Shown: positions 50,727-62,710, numbered from the stretch's first letter. The stretch is 64,000 nucleotides of DNA from Labilithrix sp. (GCA_019637155.1 JAHBWE010000001.1:744001-808000), one strand, 5' to 3'. The notes: a model not told the origin generated them from the sequence alone. Program-made: numbers and translations.

Positions 50727-51106
50727 TCACGCCTTCGCGAAGCAGAGACTCTGCAGCACCCGACATTCAGCGCCGCAAACGTTGTTGAACGCGTCGGTTC
50801 GATTTTCATATCCGGGAGGGCAGCTCTAGCCCGGTTGCCTCTCTCTCCTATTCGGCATGAGAGCAGGGCTTCTTCCCCATTGCTGCCGGATGAGGAGCTC
50901 GATGATGACGCCGCGCCTGACGAAGAGGTGCTACTCGCCGTGTCCACGGACGGAGAGCCGCTCGAGCTAGGATTGTTCGTTTCGGGGCGCGCCGCGCCGT
51001 CAATGTCGAGCACGTAATCATCAAAGCGGGAAGGGTCGCACGCCATGAACGCTCGCAATCCGACTACGCTGATCGCAAAGTACGCCAGCGAAGCAGGTCC
51101 TCTCAT
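50727..51106 (-). pseudogene. Lipoprotein gene with frameshift near the 3' end
   Basis: From the ATG at 51106 the frame encodes a convincing lipoprotein start, MRGPASLAYFAISVVGLRAF then MAC (Cys24), followed by a Ser-rich linker. Near 50823-50828 the frame shifts: the continuing frame is non-gene-like (to 50681), whereas the -1 frame (50822-50727) encodes CPPGYENRTDAFNNVCGAEC followed by RVLQSLCFAKA and a stop, a typical Cys-rich lipoprotein end. A single-base indel would explain it, either real mutation or a sequencing error. Its start overlaps the stop of a remnant gene upstream (ATGA). Confidence 0.65.
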
Positions 51107-51330
51107 GGCGCAAGCTCCCACTTGATTCCCTGCGTGGTGTCCTTCGCGCGGACGAAGGAGAGCCCGAAGAGAATCCTCGGGCGACAAGCTCCCCTCCACA
51201 ATCCGCTGAGTTTCGCGCCATGAGGCGTGGCCTTGCAAGCACCTTGCACAAGAGGCCACGTCGGGCCACGCGTCCACATGTACTTGAGCTGGTCGGAAGG
51301 GGCGGAATCCATCGCCCTCCGCGCAGGAAC
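51103..51330 (-). pseudogene. Truncated 3' remnant of a gene upstream of the lipoprotein
   Basis: A minus-strand frame ending with GIKWELAP and a TGA at 51105-51103 overlaps the lipoprotein ATG in an ATGA junction, the normal operon arrangement in this genome. About 75 residues read plausibly (SDQLKYMWTRGPTWPLVQ, RILFGLSFVRAKDTTQ), but further upstream the frame runs into the 63-bp tandem array, so no start exists. It is probably the surviving 3' end of a gene cut by the array. Confidence 0.4.
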
Positions 51331-51372
51331 TTCGTGTCCAGTCTGCGAGCTCTCCTCGCTGCAGCGGTGGTT

Positions 51373-51737
51373 GCGAAGTGGAGGGGGTCGGTGAGCGCAG
51401 CCACCCCGCTGAAGTTCGCGTAGGGCTGGCGAGAAGCGAAGTGGAGGGGGTCGGTGAGCGCAGCCACGCCGCTGAAGTTCGCGTTGAGGACGCGCGATGC
51501 GAAGTGGAGGGGGTCGGTGAGCGCAGCCACCCCGCTGAAGTTCGCGTTGAGGACGCGCGATGCGAAGTGGAGGGGGTCGGTGAGCGCAGCCACGCCGCTG
51601 AAGTTCGCGTTGAGGACGCGCGATGCGAAGTGGAGGGGGTCGGTGAGCGCAGCCACCCCGCTGGAGTTCGCGTTGAGGACGCGCGATGCGAAGTGGAGGG
51701 GGTCGGTGAGCGCAGCCACCCCGCTGGAGTTCGCGTA
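51373..51737. repeat. 63-bp tandem minisatellite, about 5.8 copies
   Basis: Units begin at 51373, 51436, 51499, 51562, 51625 and 51688, each starting GCGAAGTGGAGGGGGTCGGT. Only two positions vary among internal copies: CCACCCC/CCACGCC and CTGAAG/CTGGAG. The period is a multiple of three, so several frames stay open on both strands, for example minus-strand FASRVLNANFSGVAALTDPL. No start, signal or flanking domain shows that it is translated. Confidence 0.93.
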
Positions 51738-51873
51738 GGGGTCGCGCGGGGGCGCGCGATGTGAGTGGCGTGCAGCCGCTTCGCTGACGTTGCGTCCGAA
51801 CTATCGGGCGTCTTGTGGAAGTGAATGGTGATACTGCGCAACTTCGCGGGGGGGAGGGACGACTGCGGGCGTA
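51738..51873. other. Spacer between the 63-bp array and the RAYT-like gene
   Basis: No gene is seen. The sequence contains GGGGGGGAGGGACG (51849-51862), which may include the ribosome binding site for the gene at 51874. Confidence 0.4.
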
Positions 51874-52680
51874 ATGCCTGTCTCCGACTCGAGGTCCGTG
51901 GCTCGTGCTCTGGCACCCCTTGGGTTTCACGTGGTGATGCGGCTCATGGACGGCCGGCCCATCGCCACCACACGGGCGGCGGTGCGCACCGTCTCGCGCG
52001 TGGTGCTCTCGCAAGGGGAGGACCGAGGGCTGCTCGCACACGGTCTGGCGGACGATCACTTGCACGCCGTCCTCGCCGCGAGCCGGCCGGCGGTCGGGGA
52101 CTTCGCTCGGTATGTCGAGATCGCGCTCGGCCGATTGCTCGGGCTCGGCTCGCGGTTTCAGAGCGCTCACATCGTGCCGCTGCAGAACCAAGACCACGCG
52201 CTCCGGACCTTCCACTACGTGCAGCGACAGGACGCGCGTCACGGGCTTGACCGCGATCCGATGCGCGAAGGGACCAGCCTCCCAGACATGCTCGCGATCC
52301 GCCTGGTTGGGAGCTCGATCGCGGAGCGCGTTCGTGAGCACCTGCCGCGACTGCGCCCGGAGCACCTCATGCAGCACTTCCCGGCGGGAGCCTTCGTGGA
52401 GCGGCCGATCGATCTGCGTGTGCTTGCAGACGCTGCAGCGGCCGTCTTCGCATTGCCTGACCTTCGAGGACGTGGAGACGAGCTCGCGCGGGCACGCCGC
52501 GCTGCCGTCCACGTCGCGGGCAAGGAGGTGCCGACCCGGGCCCTCAGCGAGGTGCTCGAGATCGGGGCTCGGGCCGTGCAGATGCTGCGCGCGCTGCCGC
52601 CCGAGCTGGTGGTCGTGCGCGCCGTGAAGCTGCAGGCGCTCCTGCGAACGCAGGCGAAGAAGCTGAATGAGGTCGGCTAA
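51874..52680 (+). mobile_element. RAYT-like HUH (Y1) transposase
   Basis: 268 aa. The N-terminal Y1-transposase-like domain reads GFHVVMRLMDGRPI, then RGLLAHGLADDHLHAV with the HUH dyad H62-L-H64, and a candidate catalytic Tyr115 in RTFHYVQRQDARHG, in the position of the Tyr-x3-NP motif of REP-associated transposases (here the NP is QD). DPMREGTSLPDML and a C-terminal helical region with a possible HTH follow. RAYT proteins act on hairpin REP sequences and are usually single-copy domesticated genes. It is flanked by the 63-bp array upstream and a 21-bp array downstream. Confidence 0.7.
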
Positions 52681-52745
52681 CGAAACGTCATCGTCACCGT
52701 CATCGCAGTGAACGACCGCACGCGCGAGGATTGCGAGCCGCTGCC

Positions 52746-52942
52746 GCGAGGCGCCTCACGACGTCGCGCCGCGGTCGAGACTGATCGCGAGGCGCCTTAC
52801 GACGTCGCGCCGCAGTCGAGACTGATCGCGAGGCGACTCGAGACGGTCGCGCGGCGACTCGAGATGGTCGCGCGGCACTCGAGACGGTCGCGAGGCGACT
52901 CGAGACGGTCGCGTCACACGGTCGTTACGATCGCGAGGCGAC

Positions 52943-52953
<11 letters not shown>
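52746..52953. repeat. Degenerate 41/21-bp tandem array
   Basis: Two 41-bp units (52746-52786 and 52787-52827, sharing GCGCC and CGAGACTGATC) are followed by 20-22-bp units starting GCGAGGCGACTCGAGACGGT at 52828, 52849, 52870, 52890, 52911 and 52933. CTCGAG recurs in most units. The last unit enters the 3' end of the minus-strand dehydrogenase gene, whose stop is at 52945-52943. Confidence 0.85.
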
Positions 52954-55195
<2,242 letters not shown>

Positions 55196-55227
55196 GGCGC
55201 CTCTTTATCATGCCTGCGTGCCAGGGC

Positions 55228-55233
55228 TATGCT
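55228..55233 (+). promoter_or_regulatory. -10-like TATGCT before the kinase gene at 55242
   Basis: TATGCT ends 8 nt before the ATG at 55242, giving a leader of at most one or two bases. Confidence 0.42.
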
Positions 55234-55241
55234 GCCCGGCG

Positions 55242-57131
<1,890 letters not shown>

Positions 57132-57148
57132 AGTAAAGCGGGCACGCC

Positions 57149-57613
57149 ATGAAGGGTGGGCAGCTGGCGATCGTCATCGCGTTCCTCGCGCTCGGCTCCT
57201 GCAAGGAGCTCGATCCCGAGACGGGGGACCTCCGCGCTACGTGCAGCGACGCCGACTCGAACCCCGCCGTCGCGGTCGACTTCGCGCGCGACATCCGCCC
57301 GCTCATCGACGGCGACGTCGACGGCACGCGGGGCTGCATCGGCTGTCACTCCTCGACGAGCGGCAGCATGGAAGGCTTCGTCGCGACGGGCCTCGATCTC
57401 TCGAAGCTCCAGGCGCTCCGCCAGGGCGGACGTTCCACTCCCCCGAACCTGATCGTGGTGCCGGGGAAGCCGTGCGACTCCGCGATCGTCCAGAAGCTCG
57501 AAGGCACGTTCACCGGCGCCCGCATGCCGCGCGGCGGACCGTTCTGGGACGCGACGAAGATCCAGCTCGTCCGCGATTGGATCGCGGAGGGAGCGGCAGG
57601 AGCCGACGAATGA
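57149..57613 (+). CDS. c-type cytochrome-like lipoprotein (CIGCH)
   Basis: 154 aa. Lipoprotein signal MKGGQLAIVIAFLALGSC (Cys18). A heme-attachment motif CIGCH lies at 63-67, and VVPGKPCDSAIVQKLEGT and MPRGGPFWDATKIQLVRDWI follow; the MPRGG Met may be the distal axial ligand and the WIAEGA helix closes the domain, as in diheme or cytochrome c-like modules fused to lipoproteins. It would sit in the periplasm or outer membrane. The stop overlaps the ATG of the next cytochrome (ATGA). Confidence 0.84.
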   Translation: MKGGQLAIVIAFLALGSCKELDPETGDLRATCSDADSNPAVAVDFARDIRPLIDGDVDGTRGCIGCHSSTSGSMEGFVATGLDLSKLQALRQGGRSTPPNLIVVPGKPCDSAIVQKLEGTFTGARMPRGGPFWDATKIQLVRDWIAEGAAGADE

Positions 57614-58077
57614 TGCGCCGCACGCTCACGGCCTTGGCCTTCGCGCTCGCTGCCTTCTCGTGCAGCGGCGCGCGCAGCGAGGGGCTCGACACGAGCAAGA
57701 TCCCCGACGATCTGCGCTCCGACTACCAGCTCTTCACGACGAAGTGCTCGAAGTGCCACTCGCTCGCGCGCCCGCTCTCGTCGAACATCACCGACGACGA
57801 CCAGTGGGTCATGTACGTGAACCGCATGCGCCGCCAGCCGGGCAGCGGCATCTCGTACGACGATCAGGCGCACATCCTTCGCTTCCTCAAGTGGTACGCC
57901 GCCGACCTGCGGCGCATCCAGGAGGAGAAGCGAAGCGGCGGCGCGCCCTCGGCTTCGGCTTCGGCTTCGGCCTCTGCCTCTGCCCCTGCCCCTGCTTCTG
58001 CTCCTGCGTCGCCTCCGAGCCCGCCGCCCGCGCCTCCGAGCCCGCCCGCCGTCGACGCGCAGGACGGTGGCCCGTGA
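57610..58077 (+). CDS. c-type cytochrome-like lipoprotein (CSKCH)
   Basis: 155 aa. Signal MMRRTLTALAFALAAFSC (lipobox AAFS-C, Cys18). The single heme motif CSKCH (46-50) is followed by RPLSSNITDDDQWVMYVNRM with the probable Met ligand and a terminal helix HILRFLKWYAADLRRI. The last 45 residues are Ser-Ala and Pro-Ala low complexity encoded by hexanucleotide repeats. Coupled to the gene before (ATGA) and after (GTGA), it belongs to a three-gene electron-transfer-like operon. Confidence 0.86.
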   Translation: MMRRTLTALAFALAAFSCSGARSEGLDTSKIPDDLRSDYQLFTTKCSKCHSLARPLSSNITDDDQWVMYVNRMRRQPGSGISYDDQAHILRFLKWYAADLRRIQEEKRSGGAPSASASASASASAPAPASAPASPPSPPPAPPSPPAVDAQDGGP

Positions 58078-59252
58078 AGGTCCGTCGTCATCGGAGCACG
58101 TTGCTCGTCGCGCTGGCGGCGCTCGTCGCGGCGCTCGTCGCGCTCGTGACGCCGGCGCGCGCGCTCGAGCGCAACTTCGCGGGCTCGGCGCAGCTCGACT
58201 ACAACTTCGCGCCGACCGCGCGGAACATGAAGACGTTCCCGTCCGCGTTCGACGGCTTCACGATGGAGCTCGCCGGCAAGATCGCGGTCGACTTCTCGGA
58301 CCACGTCTCCGCGAACATGAAGGTCTGCTACGGCTGCCACGGCTTCGAAGCGGACATGATGTATTTCGACATCCGCGTCGTCGACGAGCTGAACTTCCGC
58401 GTCGGCCGCTTCAGCCCGAGCTTCGGCGCGTTCAACCTCCGCCACGATCCGGCGAACCATCGCCTCAGCGACAAGCCGCTCCCTTACGACATGGGCCGCA
58501 TGCTCCGCCTCCGGCAGTGGAACATGAGCGTGTTGCCGAGCCCGTTCCCGGACAACGGCGTCGAGATCGACGGCACGAAGTTCATCGGCGAGTCGGCGCA
58601 GCTCGACTACGCGGTCTACGCCGTGAGCGGCTTCAAGGCCGACCTCCGCCCCACCGACATCAACTTCCAGCTCTCGCGGAGCCCGCAGAACTACTACGTC
58701 GACAACAACGCGCGCCCCACCGTCGGCGCCCGCGTCGCGTTGACGTACAAGCTCGGCGACGCAGGCGACGTCACCGCCGGCGTGAGCGGGATGGGCGGCA
58801 CGTACGATCCCGAGAACCACGAGACCTACTACATCGGCGGCGCCGACCTCTCCCTCCGCTACGACCGCACGAACATACGGCTCGAGTACCTCGCGCGCCG
58901 CACGACCTTCGACATCAGCGACAAGAGCGTCTTCAAGTACGACGTCGCCCCGAACCGCGGGAGCTTCTTCCTGAAGCACGGCGCCTACGCGGAGGTGGAG
59001 CAGGGCCTGACGCCCGACCTCGACCTCATCGCGCGCGTCGACGGCATGCAGCGCCTCGGCAACATCCCCGCCGGCAGCGAGCTCGGCCGCCGCGCGAGCG
59101 TCGTCCGCTACACGCTCGGCAGCGCCTACGCGATCGAGCGCGGCCTCCGCGTGAAGTTCTCGACCGAGCTGTGGCAGTTCTCGGACAAGGACCTCTCGAA
59201 CGGCCGCCGGATCGAGCTCTCGATCCACGCGGCCCTCGCCGGTTCGTTCTGA
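58074..59252 (+). CDS. Outer-membrane porin-like protein with a CYGCH heme motif
   Basis: 392 aa from a GTG. Signal peptide (LLVALAALVAALVALVTPARA) then an almost entirely beta-strand protein with alternating residues and Tyr/Phe at strand ends (GSAQLDYNFAPTARN, LNFRVGRFSPSFGAFNLRHD, GADLSLRYDRTNIRLEYLAR, AYAEVEQGLTPDLDLIARVD), ending in AALAGSF with a C-terminal Phe, the usual outer-membrane barrel signature. CYGCH at 85-89 is a heme c-binding motif, unusual in a barrel. It may form a porin-cytochrome conduit with the two cytochromes encoded before it. Confidence 0.82.
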   Translation: MKVRRHRSTLLVALAALVAALVALVTPARALERNFAGSAQLDYNFAPTARNMKTFPSAFDGFTMELAGKIAVDFSDHVSANMKVCYGCHGFEADMMYFDIRVVDELNFRVGRFSPSFGAFNLRHDPANHRLSDKPLPYDMGRMLRLRQWNMSVLPSPFPDNGVEIDGTKFIGESAQLDYAVYAVSGFKADLRPTDINFQLSRSPQNYYVDNNARPTVGARVALTYKLGDAGDVTAGVSGMGGTYDPENHETYYIGGADLSLRYDRTNIRLEYLARRTTFDISDKSVFKYDVAPNRGSFFLKHGAYAEVEQGLTPDLDLIARVDGMQRLGNIPAGSELGRRASVVRYTLGSAYAIERGLRVKFSTELWQFSDKDLSNGRRIELSIHAALAGSF

Positions 59253-59954
59253 CTACGCGGTCGCGCGCTTCTCGTTGTCGGATGGCGGCGGCGGGAGGCC
59301 GTTGACGCTGCGTGCCTTGTCGGCCTGGTCCGCGGCGGCGACGAGCTTCCGGATCTCGGCCTCCTTCTCGTCCTCCGCCTCCTCGCGCAGCGCGCGCTCG
59401 ATCTCTCGCTCGTTGAAGAGGCGGATCGTCGCGTGTGTGCTCCCGAACGGGAGCGCCGCGTACAGGATCTCGACGTCGAGCTTGTGCGTCCGCCGGAGCA
59501 CCTCGTTCCGGAGCGCGCGCGCCATGCGGTAGTGGCACGCGGCCTCTTCTTCTTCGTCCGCCCAGCCGTCCTTCGTCGCGTTGGCCGCGCCGATGCACCC
59601 GCGCCGGAAGGCGGGCATGAAGAGCGCCTTGTACGCGCCGCAGTCCTGGTGCTCGATGATGATGAGGCGCTTCACCTTGTGGAGCGCGACGGCGAGGTCG
59701 ACGTGATCCCAGAACGCCTGGTTCCAGTGCGGCTTCAGCGGGGAGACGGCGCCGAGCGCGGCGCCCGCCATCGCGACGTGATCGTAGAGGTCCTTCAGAC
59801 CCGCGCCGGCCGACGGCTTCGTGCCGTTGTGCTCGCGCGGCGCGGCGTATTGCGTCGTACCGAGGTATTCAGCGACCTCATCCATCTGCCGGAGATCCAT
59901 GCAGGTGAGGACGAGCGCTTCACCTTCGTACGCCTTCATTCCCATCGTCTTCAT
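59253..59954 (-). CDS. Beta-carbonic-anhydrase-like protein (paralog 1)
   Basis: About 233 aa from the ATG at 59954 (upstream AGGA); other in-frame ATGs at 59990, 59972 and 59939 are possible. The zinc motifs of beta-carbonic anhydrases are recognisable: CMDLR (Cys18, Asp20, Arg22) and EHQDCGAY (His102, Cys105). The central DHVAMAGAALGAVSPLKPHW replaces the usual RNAGN segment. The C-terminal tail is charged. It should be a divergent zinc enzyme or CA-like protein. A close paralog lies at 61892. Confidence 0.82.
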   Translation of the reverse strand: MKTMGMKAYEGEALVLTCMDLRQMDEVAEYLGTTQYAAPREHNGTKPSAGAGLKDLYDHVAMAGAALGAVSPLKPHWNQAFWDHVDLAVALHKVKRLIIIEHQDCGAYKALFMPAFRRGCIGAANATKDGWADEEEEAACHYRMARALRNEVLRRTHKLDVEILYAALPFGSTHATIRLFNEREIERALREEAEDEKEAEIRKLVAAADQADKARSVNGLPPPPSDNEKRATA

Positions 59955-60039
59955 CGTTCCTATGGTTCCCATTGCTGCAGATGCTCGCATATTTCTCGCC
60001 GATCGAGCGCAAGCGTAGAGGGTGTGCTTTCATCTGGGA

Positions 60040-61680
60040 ATGCGATGGGCCGCGTGGATCGCGCTGGTCGTACTCTCCCCCGGATGCGGGTCGTCCGACG
60101 ACACCGTCGCTCCCGCCGACGGCGGTGACGCGGGCGGAAGCAGCGGAAGCAGCGGCTCGTCGCCTCCGCCCGGCGGTCCGACCGACGCGGGCTCGCCGTT
60201 CGACGGCGCGGTGCCGGAGCTCCCGCCACCGAAGTGCACCCCGCCGATCGCGCTCGCGGACGTGACGAAGCCGACCACCGTCGTCGGCAAGGGGACGCCC
60301 GCGTCGTGCACCGAGGCCGAGCTCCGCGCGGCGGTCACCGCCGGCGGCGTCATCACGTTCGACTGTGGCGCGGCGGAGCACACCATCGTCGTGACGAGCC
60401 CGCTCGCGGCGCCGACGAACAAGGACACGACGATCGACGGCGGCGGGAAGATCACGCTCAGCGGCGGCGACACGACGCGCATCGTCGAGCTGGTCCACTC
60501 GTTCGAGAAGGCCGCGCCGACGCTCACGGTGCAGCGCATCACGCTCACGAAGGGGCGCACCACCGACGTCCCGAACACGACCGCGACGACGAAGGGCGGC
60601 GCCGCGATCTACACGCTCGGCGGCAACGTCCACGCGATCGAGGCGAAGCTCGTCGACAACCACGGGCCCCTCACCGGGCAGGACGTCGCCGGCGGCGGCA
60701 TCTACTCCGTCGGCGCGGGCTCCGTCGTCGTCGTGCGCAGCGTGTTCGCCGGCAACACCTGCTCGAACGGCGGCGCGGTGAGCGTCCTCGGCTCGAACCT
60801 CTCGATCGTCGACACCGTCCTCGACGCCAACGCGACGACGGGCCAGGGCGGCAACCCGGGCAACGGCGGCAACGGCGGGGCGTCGACGATGGACGGCCGC
60901 GGCAAGACGCTCACGATCTGCGGATCGACGTTCACGAACAACAAGGCGCGCGCGTTCGGCGGCGCGGTGTTCCGCACGTCGTACGAGAACGAGGCGACGA
61001 CGATCGACAAGAGCGTCTTCGATCGCAACGAGGTCCCGGTCGAGCCGCCGAGCCAGTCCGGCGCGGTCTATCTCCAGGGGACGAAGGTGACGATGACGAA
61101 CACGTCGCTGACGAACAACCGCGCGCGCTTCGCGGCGGCGATGTCGATCTACGAGCACGGCGGCCCGGCGCCGGGCGTCATCGACATGACGAACGTCACC
61201 GTCGCGAACAACACGGTGTGGGAGCGAGACCCGTTCACGGACACGGGCCTCGTCGGCGGCGTGCAGGTCGGCGACCGCGTGACGGGCACGTGGCTCAACG
61301 TCACGCTCGTCGGCAACAAGGCCCAGTTCGCCTCCGGCATCGGCGGCGCGAGCACGCGCCTCACGATTCGCAACAGCATCATCGCGAACGAATGGCTCAA
61401 CGACTACACGCCGCTCAACTGCAACGGCGCATCCGCGAACGGCAGCGACAACCTCCAATGGCCCGCGACCAACAAGGGCAACAACGACCTCGCGTGCGTG
61501 ACGGCCATCCAGCGCGCCGACCCAAAGATGGGCCCGCTCTCCGGCACCGACATGCTCACGACGACCCCGCAAGCAGGCAGCCCCGCCCTCGGCCTCGGCA
61601 AGTCCTGCCCACCGACCGACCAACTCGGCAACCCCCGCAAACCGGAAGGCTGCACCGCCGGCGCGATCGAAGCGCCGTGA
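60040..61680 (+). CDS. Parallel beta-helix lipoprotein
   Basis: 546 aa from the ATG at 60040 (GGGA just upstream), giving signal MRWAAWIALVVLSPGC (Cys16). A Gly/Ser/Asp linker with SSGSSGSSPPPGG leads to a long repetitive domain with NN, GG and hydrophobic ladders (GSTFTNNKARAFGGAVF, TNTSLTNNRARFAAAM, DMTNVTVANNTVW, NVTLVGNKAQFASGIGG, TIRNSIIAN), characteristic of pectate-lyase-like right-handed beta-helices or POMP repeats. It is probably surface-exposed, with a binding or polysaccharide-modifying role; no catalytic residues were assigned. A repeat copy follows the stop. Confidence 0.87.
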   Translation: MRWAAWIALVVLSPGCGSSDDTVAPADGGDAGGSSGSSGSSPPPGGPTDAGSPFDGAVPELPPPKCTPPIALADVTKPTTVVGKGTPASCTEAELRAAVTAGGVITFDCGAAEHTIVVTSPLAAPTNKDTTIDGGGKITLSGGDTTRIVELVHSFEKAAPTLTVQRITLTKGRTTDVPNTTATTKGGAAIYTLGGNVHAIEAKLVDNHGPLTGQDVAGGGIYSVGAGSVVVVRSVFAGNTCSNGGAVSVLGSNLSIVDTVLDANATTGQGGNPGNGGNGGASTMDGRGKTLTICGSTFTNNKARAFGGAVFRTSYENEATTIDKSVFDRNEVPVEPPSQSGAVYLQGTKVTMTNTSLTNNRARFAAAMSIYEHGGPAPGVIDMTNVTVANNTVWERDPFTDTGLVGGVQVGDRVTGTWLNVTLVGNKAQFASGIGGASTRLTIRNSIIANEWLNDYTPLNCNGASANGSDNLQWPATNKGNNDLACVTAIQRADPKMGPLSGTDMLTTTPQAGSPALGLGKSCPPTDQLGNPRKPEGCTAGAIEAP

Positions 61681-61691
61681 GGTTTTTTGCC

Positions 61692-61793
61692 CAACGTCGG
61701 GCTTCGCCCCGACACCCCACCCCAGACACGGCCCTCGCGCTTGCGCGCTCGGGGCGCTACGCGCCCGCATTCGCGGCCGCTTCTGGGGCCCCC
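61692..61793. repeat. Dispersed hairpin repeat, copy D (opposite orientation)
   Basis: The reverse complement of the family found at 1334, 17061 and 17712. The hairpin GTCGGGC-TTC-GCCCCGAC is at 61696-61713 with a one-base imperfection, and the element ends CGCGGCCGCTTCTGGGGCC. GGTTTTTTGCCCAA separates it from the beta-helix gene stop. It could act as a structured 3' end for that gene. Confidence 0.85.
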
Positions 61794-61796
61794 GAT

Positions 61797-61884
61797 ACAC
61801 CCCACCCGCGACACGGCCGTTGCGCAACGCGCTCGAGGCGGCTACGCGACCCGCATGCGCGACGCTTCTGGCGCCCTGCTTGGT
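61797..61884. repeat. Degenerate second copy of the dispersed repeat
   Basis: Directly after copy D comes a diverged version of its distal half: CACCCCACCC, GACACGGCC, GCTCGAGGCGGCTACGCG and GACGCTTCTGG, without the hairpin. It looks like a decayed tandem duplicate. Confidence 0.6.
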
Positions 61885-61891
61885 GCCCTCG

Positions 61892-62668
61892 TTATCGCGG
61901 GCGCTTCTTCTTCGGTGCGGGTGTGGCGGGGGGGGTCTTTGCGAGCTTCTTTTTCGGTGCGGGTGCGGGGGGCTTCGCGGCCTTCTTCTTCGGCGCCGGC
62001 GCCGCTGCGGGCGGGGCCTCGAAGGCCGGCTCGGGGAGGGCGTCGGTCTTGGCGCCGTGGGCGGCGTCGTCCTTGTCGGCGTTGGCGATGGTGAGCAGGG
62101 TCTTTTCGTCGGCGGCTTCGTCGACCTGCGCGCGCTTGATCTCGGCGGCGGAGAAGTGGCGGATGGTGGCGTGTTTGCTGTCCGGGCCCGCGAGCGCGGC
62201 GTAGAGGACCTGGACCTCGAGGTTCTTTCCGCGCTGGAGCAGCTGGTTGCGGAGCTCGCGCGCCATCCGGTAATGGCAGGCGCCCTCGCCGACCGCGTCC
62301 GTCCAGCCCTTGCCCTTCTTCGCGCCGATGACGTCGCGGCGCGCGGCCGGGAGGAAGAACGCCTTGTACGCGCCGCAGTCCTGATGCTCGATGATGATCA
62401 GCTTCTTCACCTTGTGAAGCGCGATCGCGAGGTCGACGTGATCCCAGAACGTCTCGTTCCAGTGCGGCTTGAGCGGCGTCACCGCGCCGAGCGCCGCGCC
62501 GGCGATCGCGACGTGATCGTACCGGTCCTTCAGCCCCGTGCCGCGTGACGGCTCGGTGCCGTTGTACGCGCGCGGCGCGGCGTACGGCTTGGTGCCGAGG
62601 TACTCGGCGACCTCGTCCATCACCCGGAGATCCATGCATGTCAGAACGAGCGCAACACCTGTAGCCAT
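61892..62668 (-). CDS. Beta-carbonic-anhydrase-like protein with Lys/Pro/Ala-rich tail (paralog 2)
   Basis: 258 aa. CMDLR (Cys11, Asp13, Arg15) and EHQDCGAY (His95, Cys98) are aligned without gaps to paralog 1 at 59253 across the central region, so the two arose by duplication. Residues 212-258 form a basic low-complexity tail (APAPKKKAAKPPAPAPKKK, PATPAPKKKRPR) resembling histone H1 or bacterial H1-like tails, which could bind nucleic acid or polyanions. The tail is absent from paralog 1. Confidence 0.84.
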   Translation of the reverse strand: MATGVALVLTCMDLRVMDEVAEYLGTKPYAAPRAYNGTEPSRGTGLKDRYDHVAIAGAALGAVTPLKPHWNETFWDHVDLAIALHKVKKLIIIEHQDCGAYKAFFLPAARRDVIGAKKGKGWTDAVGEGACHYRMARELRNQLLQRGKNLEVQVLYAALAGPDSKHATIRHFSAAEIKRAQVDEAADEKTLLTIANADKDDAAHGAKTDALPEPAFEAPPAAAPAPKKKAAKPPAPAPKKKLAKTPPATPAPKKKRPR

Positions 62669-62710
62669 TTGCCGATGTTCGCACGTTCCCGCCGGAACGG
62701 TTGAGATTGA

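Noticed and set aside
51021..51719. 232-codon minus-strand frame through the 63-bp repeats as a repeat-protein gene
   Set aside because: It lacks a convincing start and its non-repeat C-terminus is Arg/Ser-rich and gene-unlike. Several frames are equally open.
57149..58077. Idea that the two small cytochromes are domains of one broken gene
   Set aside because: Each has its own lipoprotein signal and stop, with a clean ATGA junction, so they are separate genes.
61681..61713. Possible Rho-independent terminator after the beta-helix gene
   Set aside because: The hairpin has no T tract after it; the T run lies before it (GGTTTTTT). It is better explained as part of the dispersed repeat, although a terminator role remains possible.
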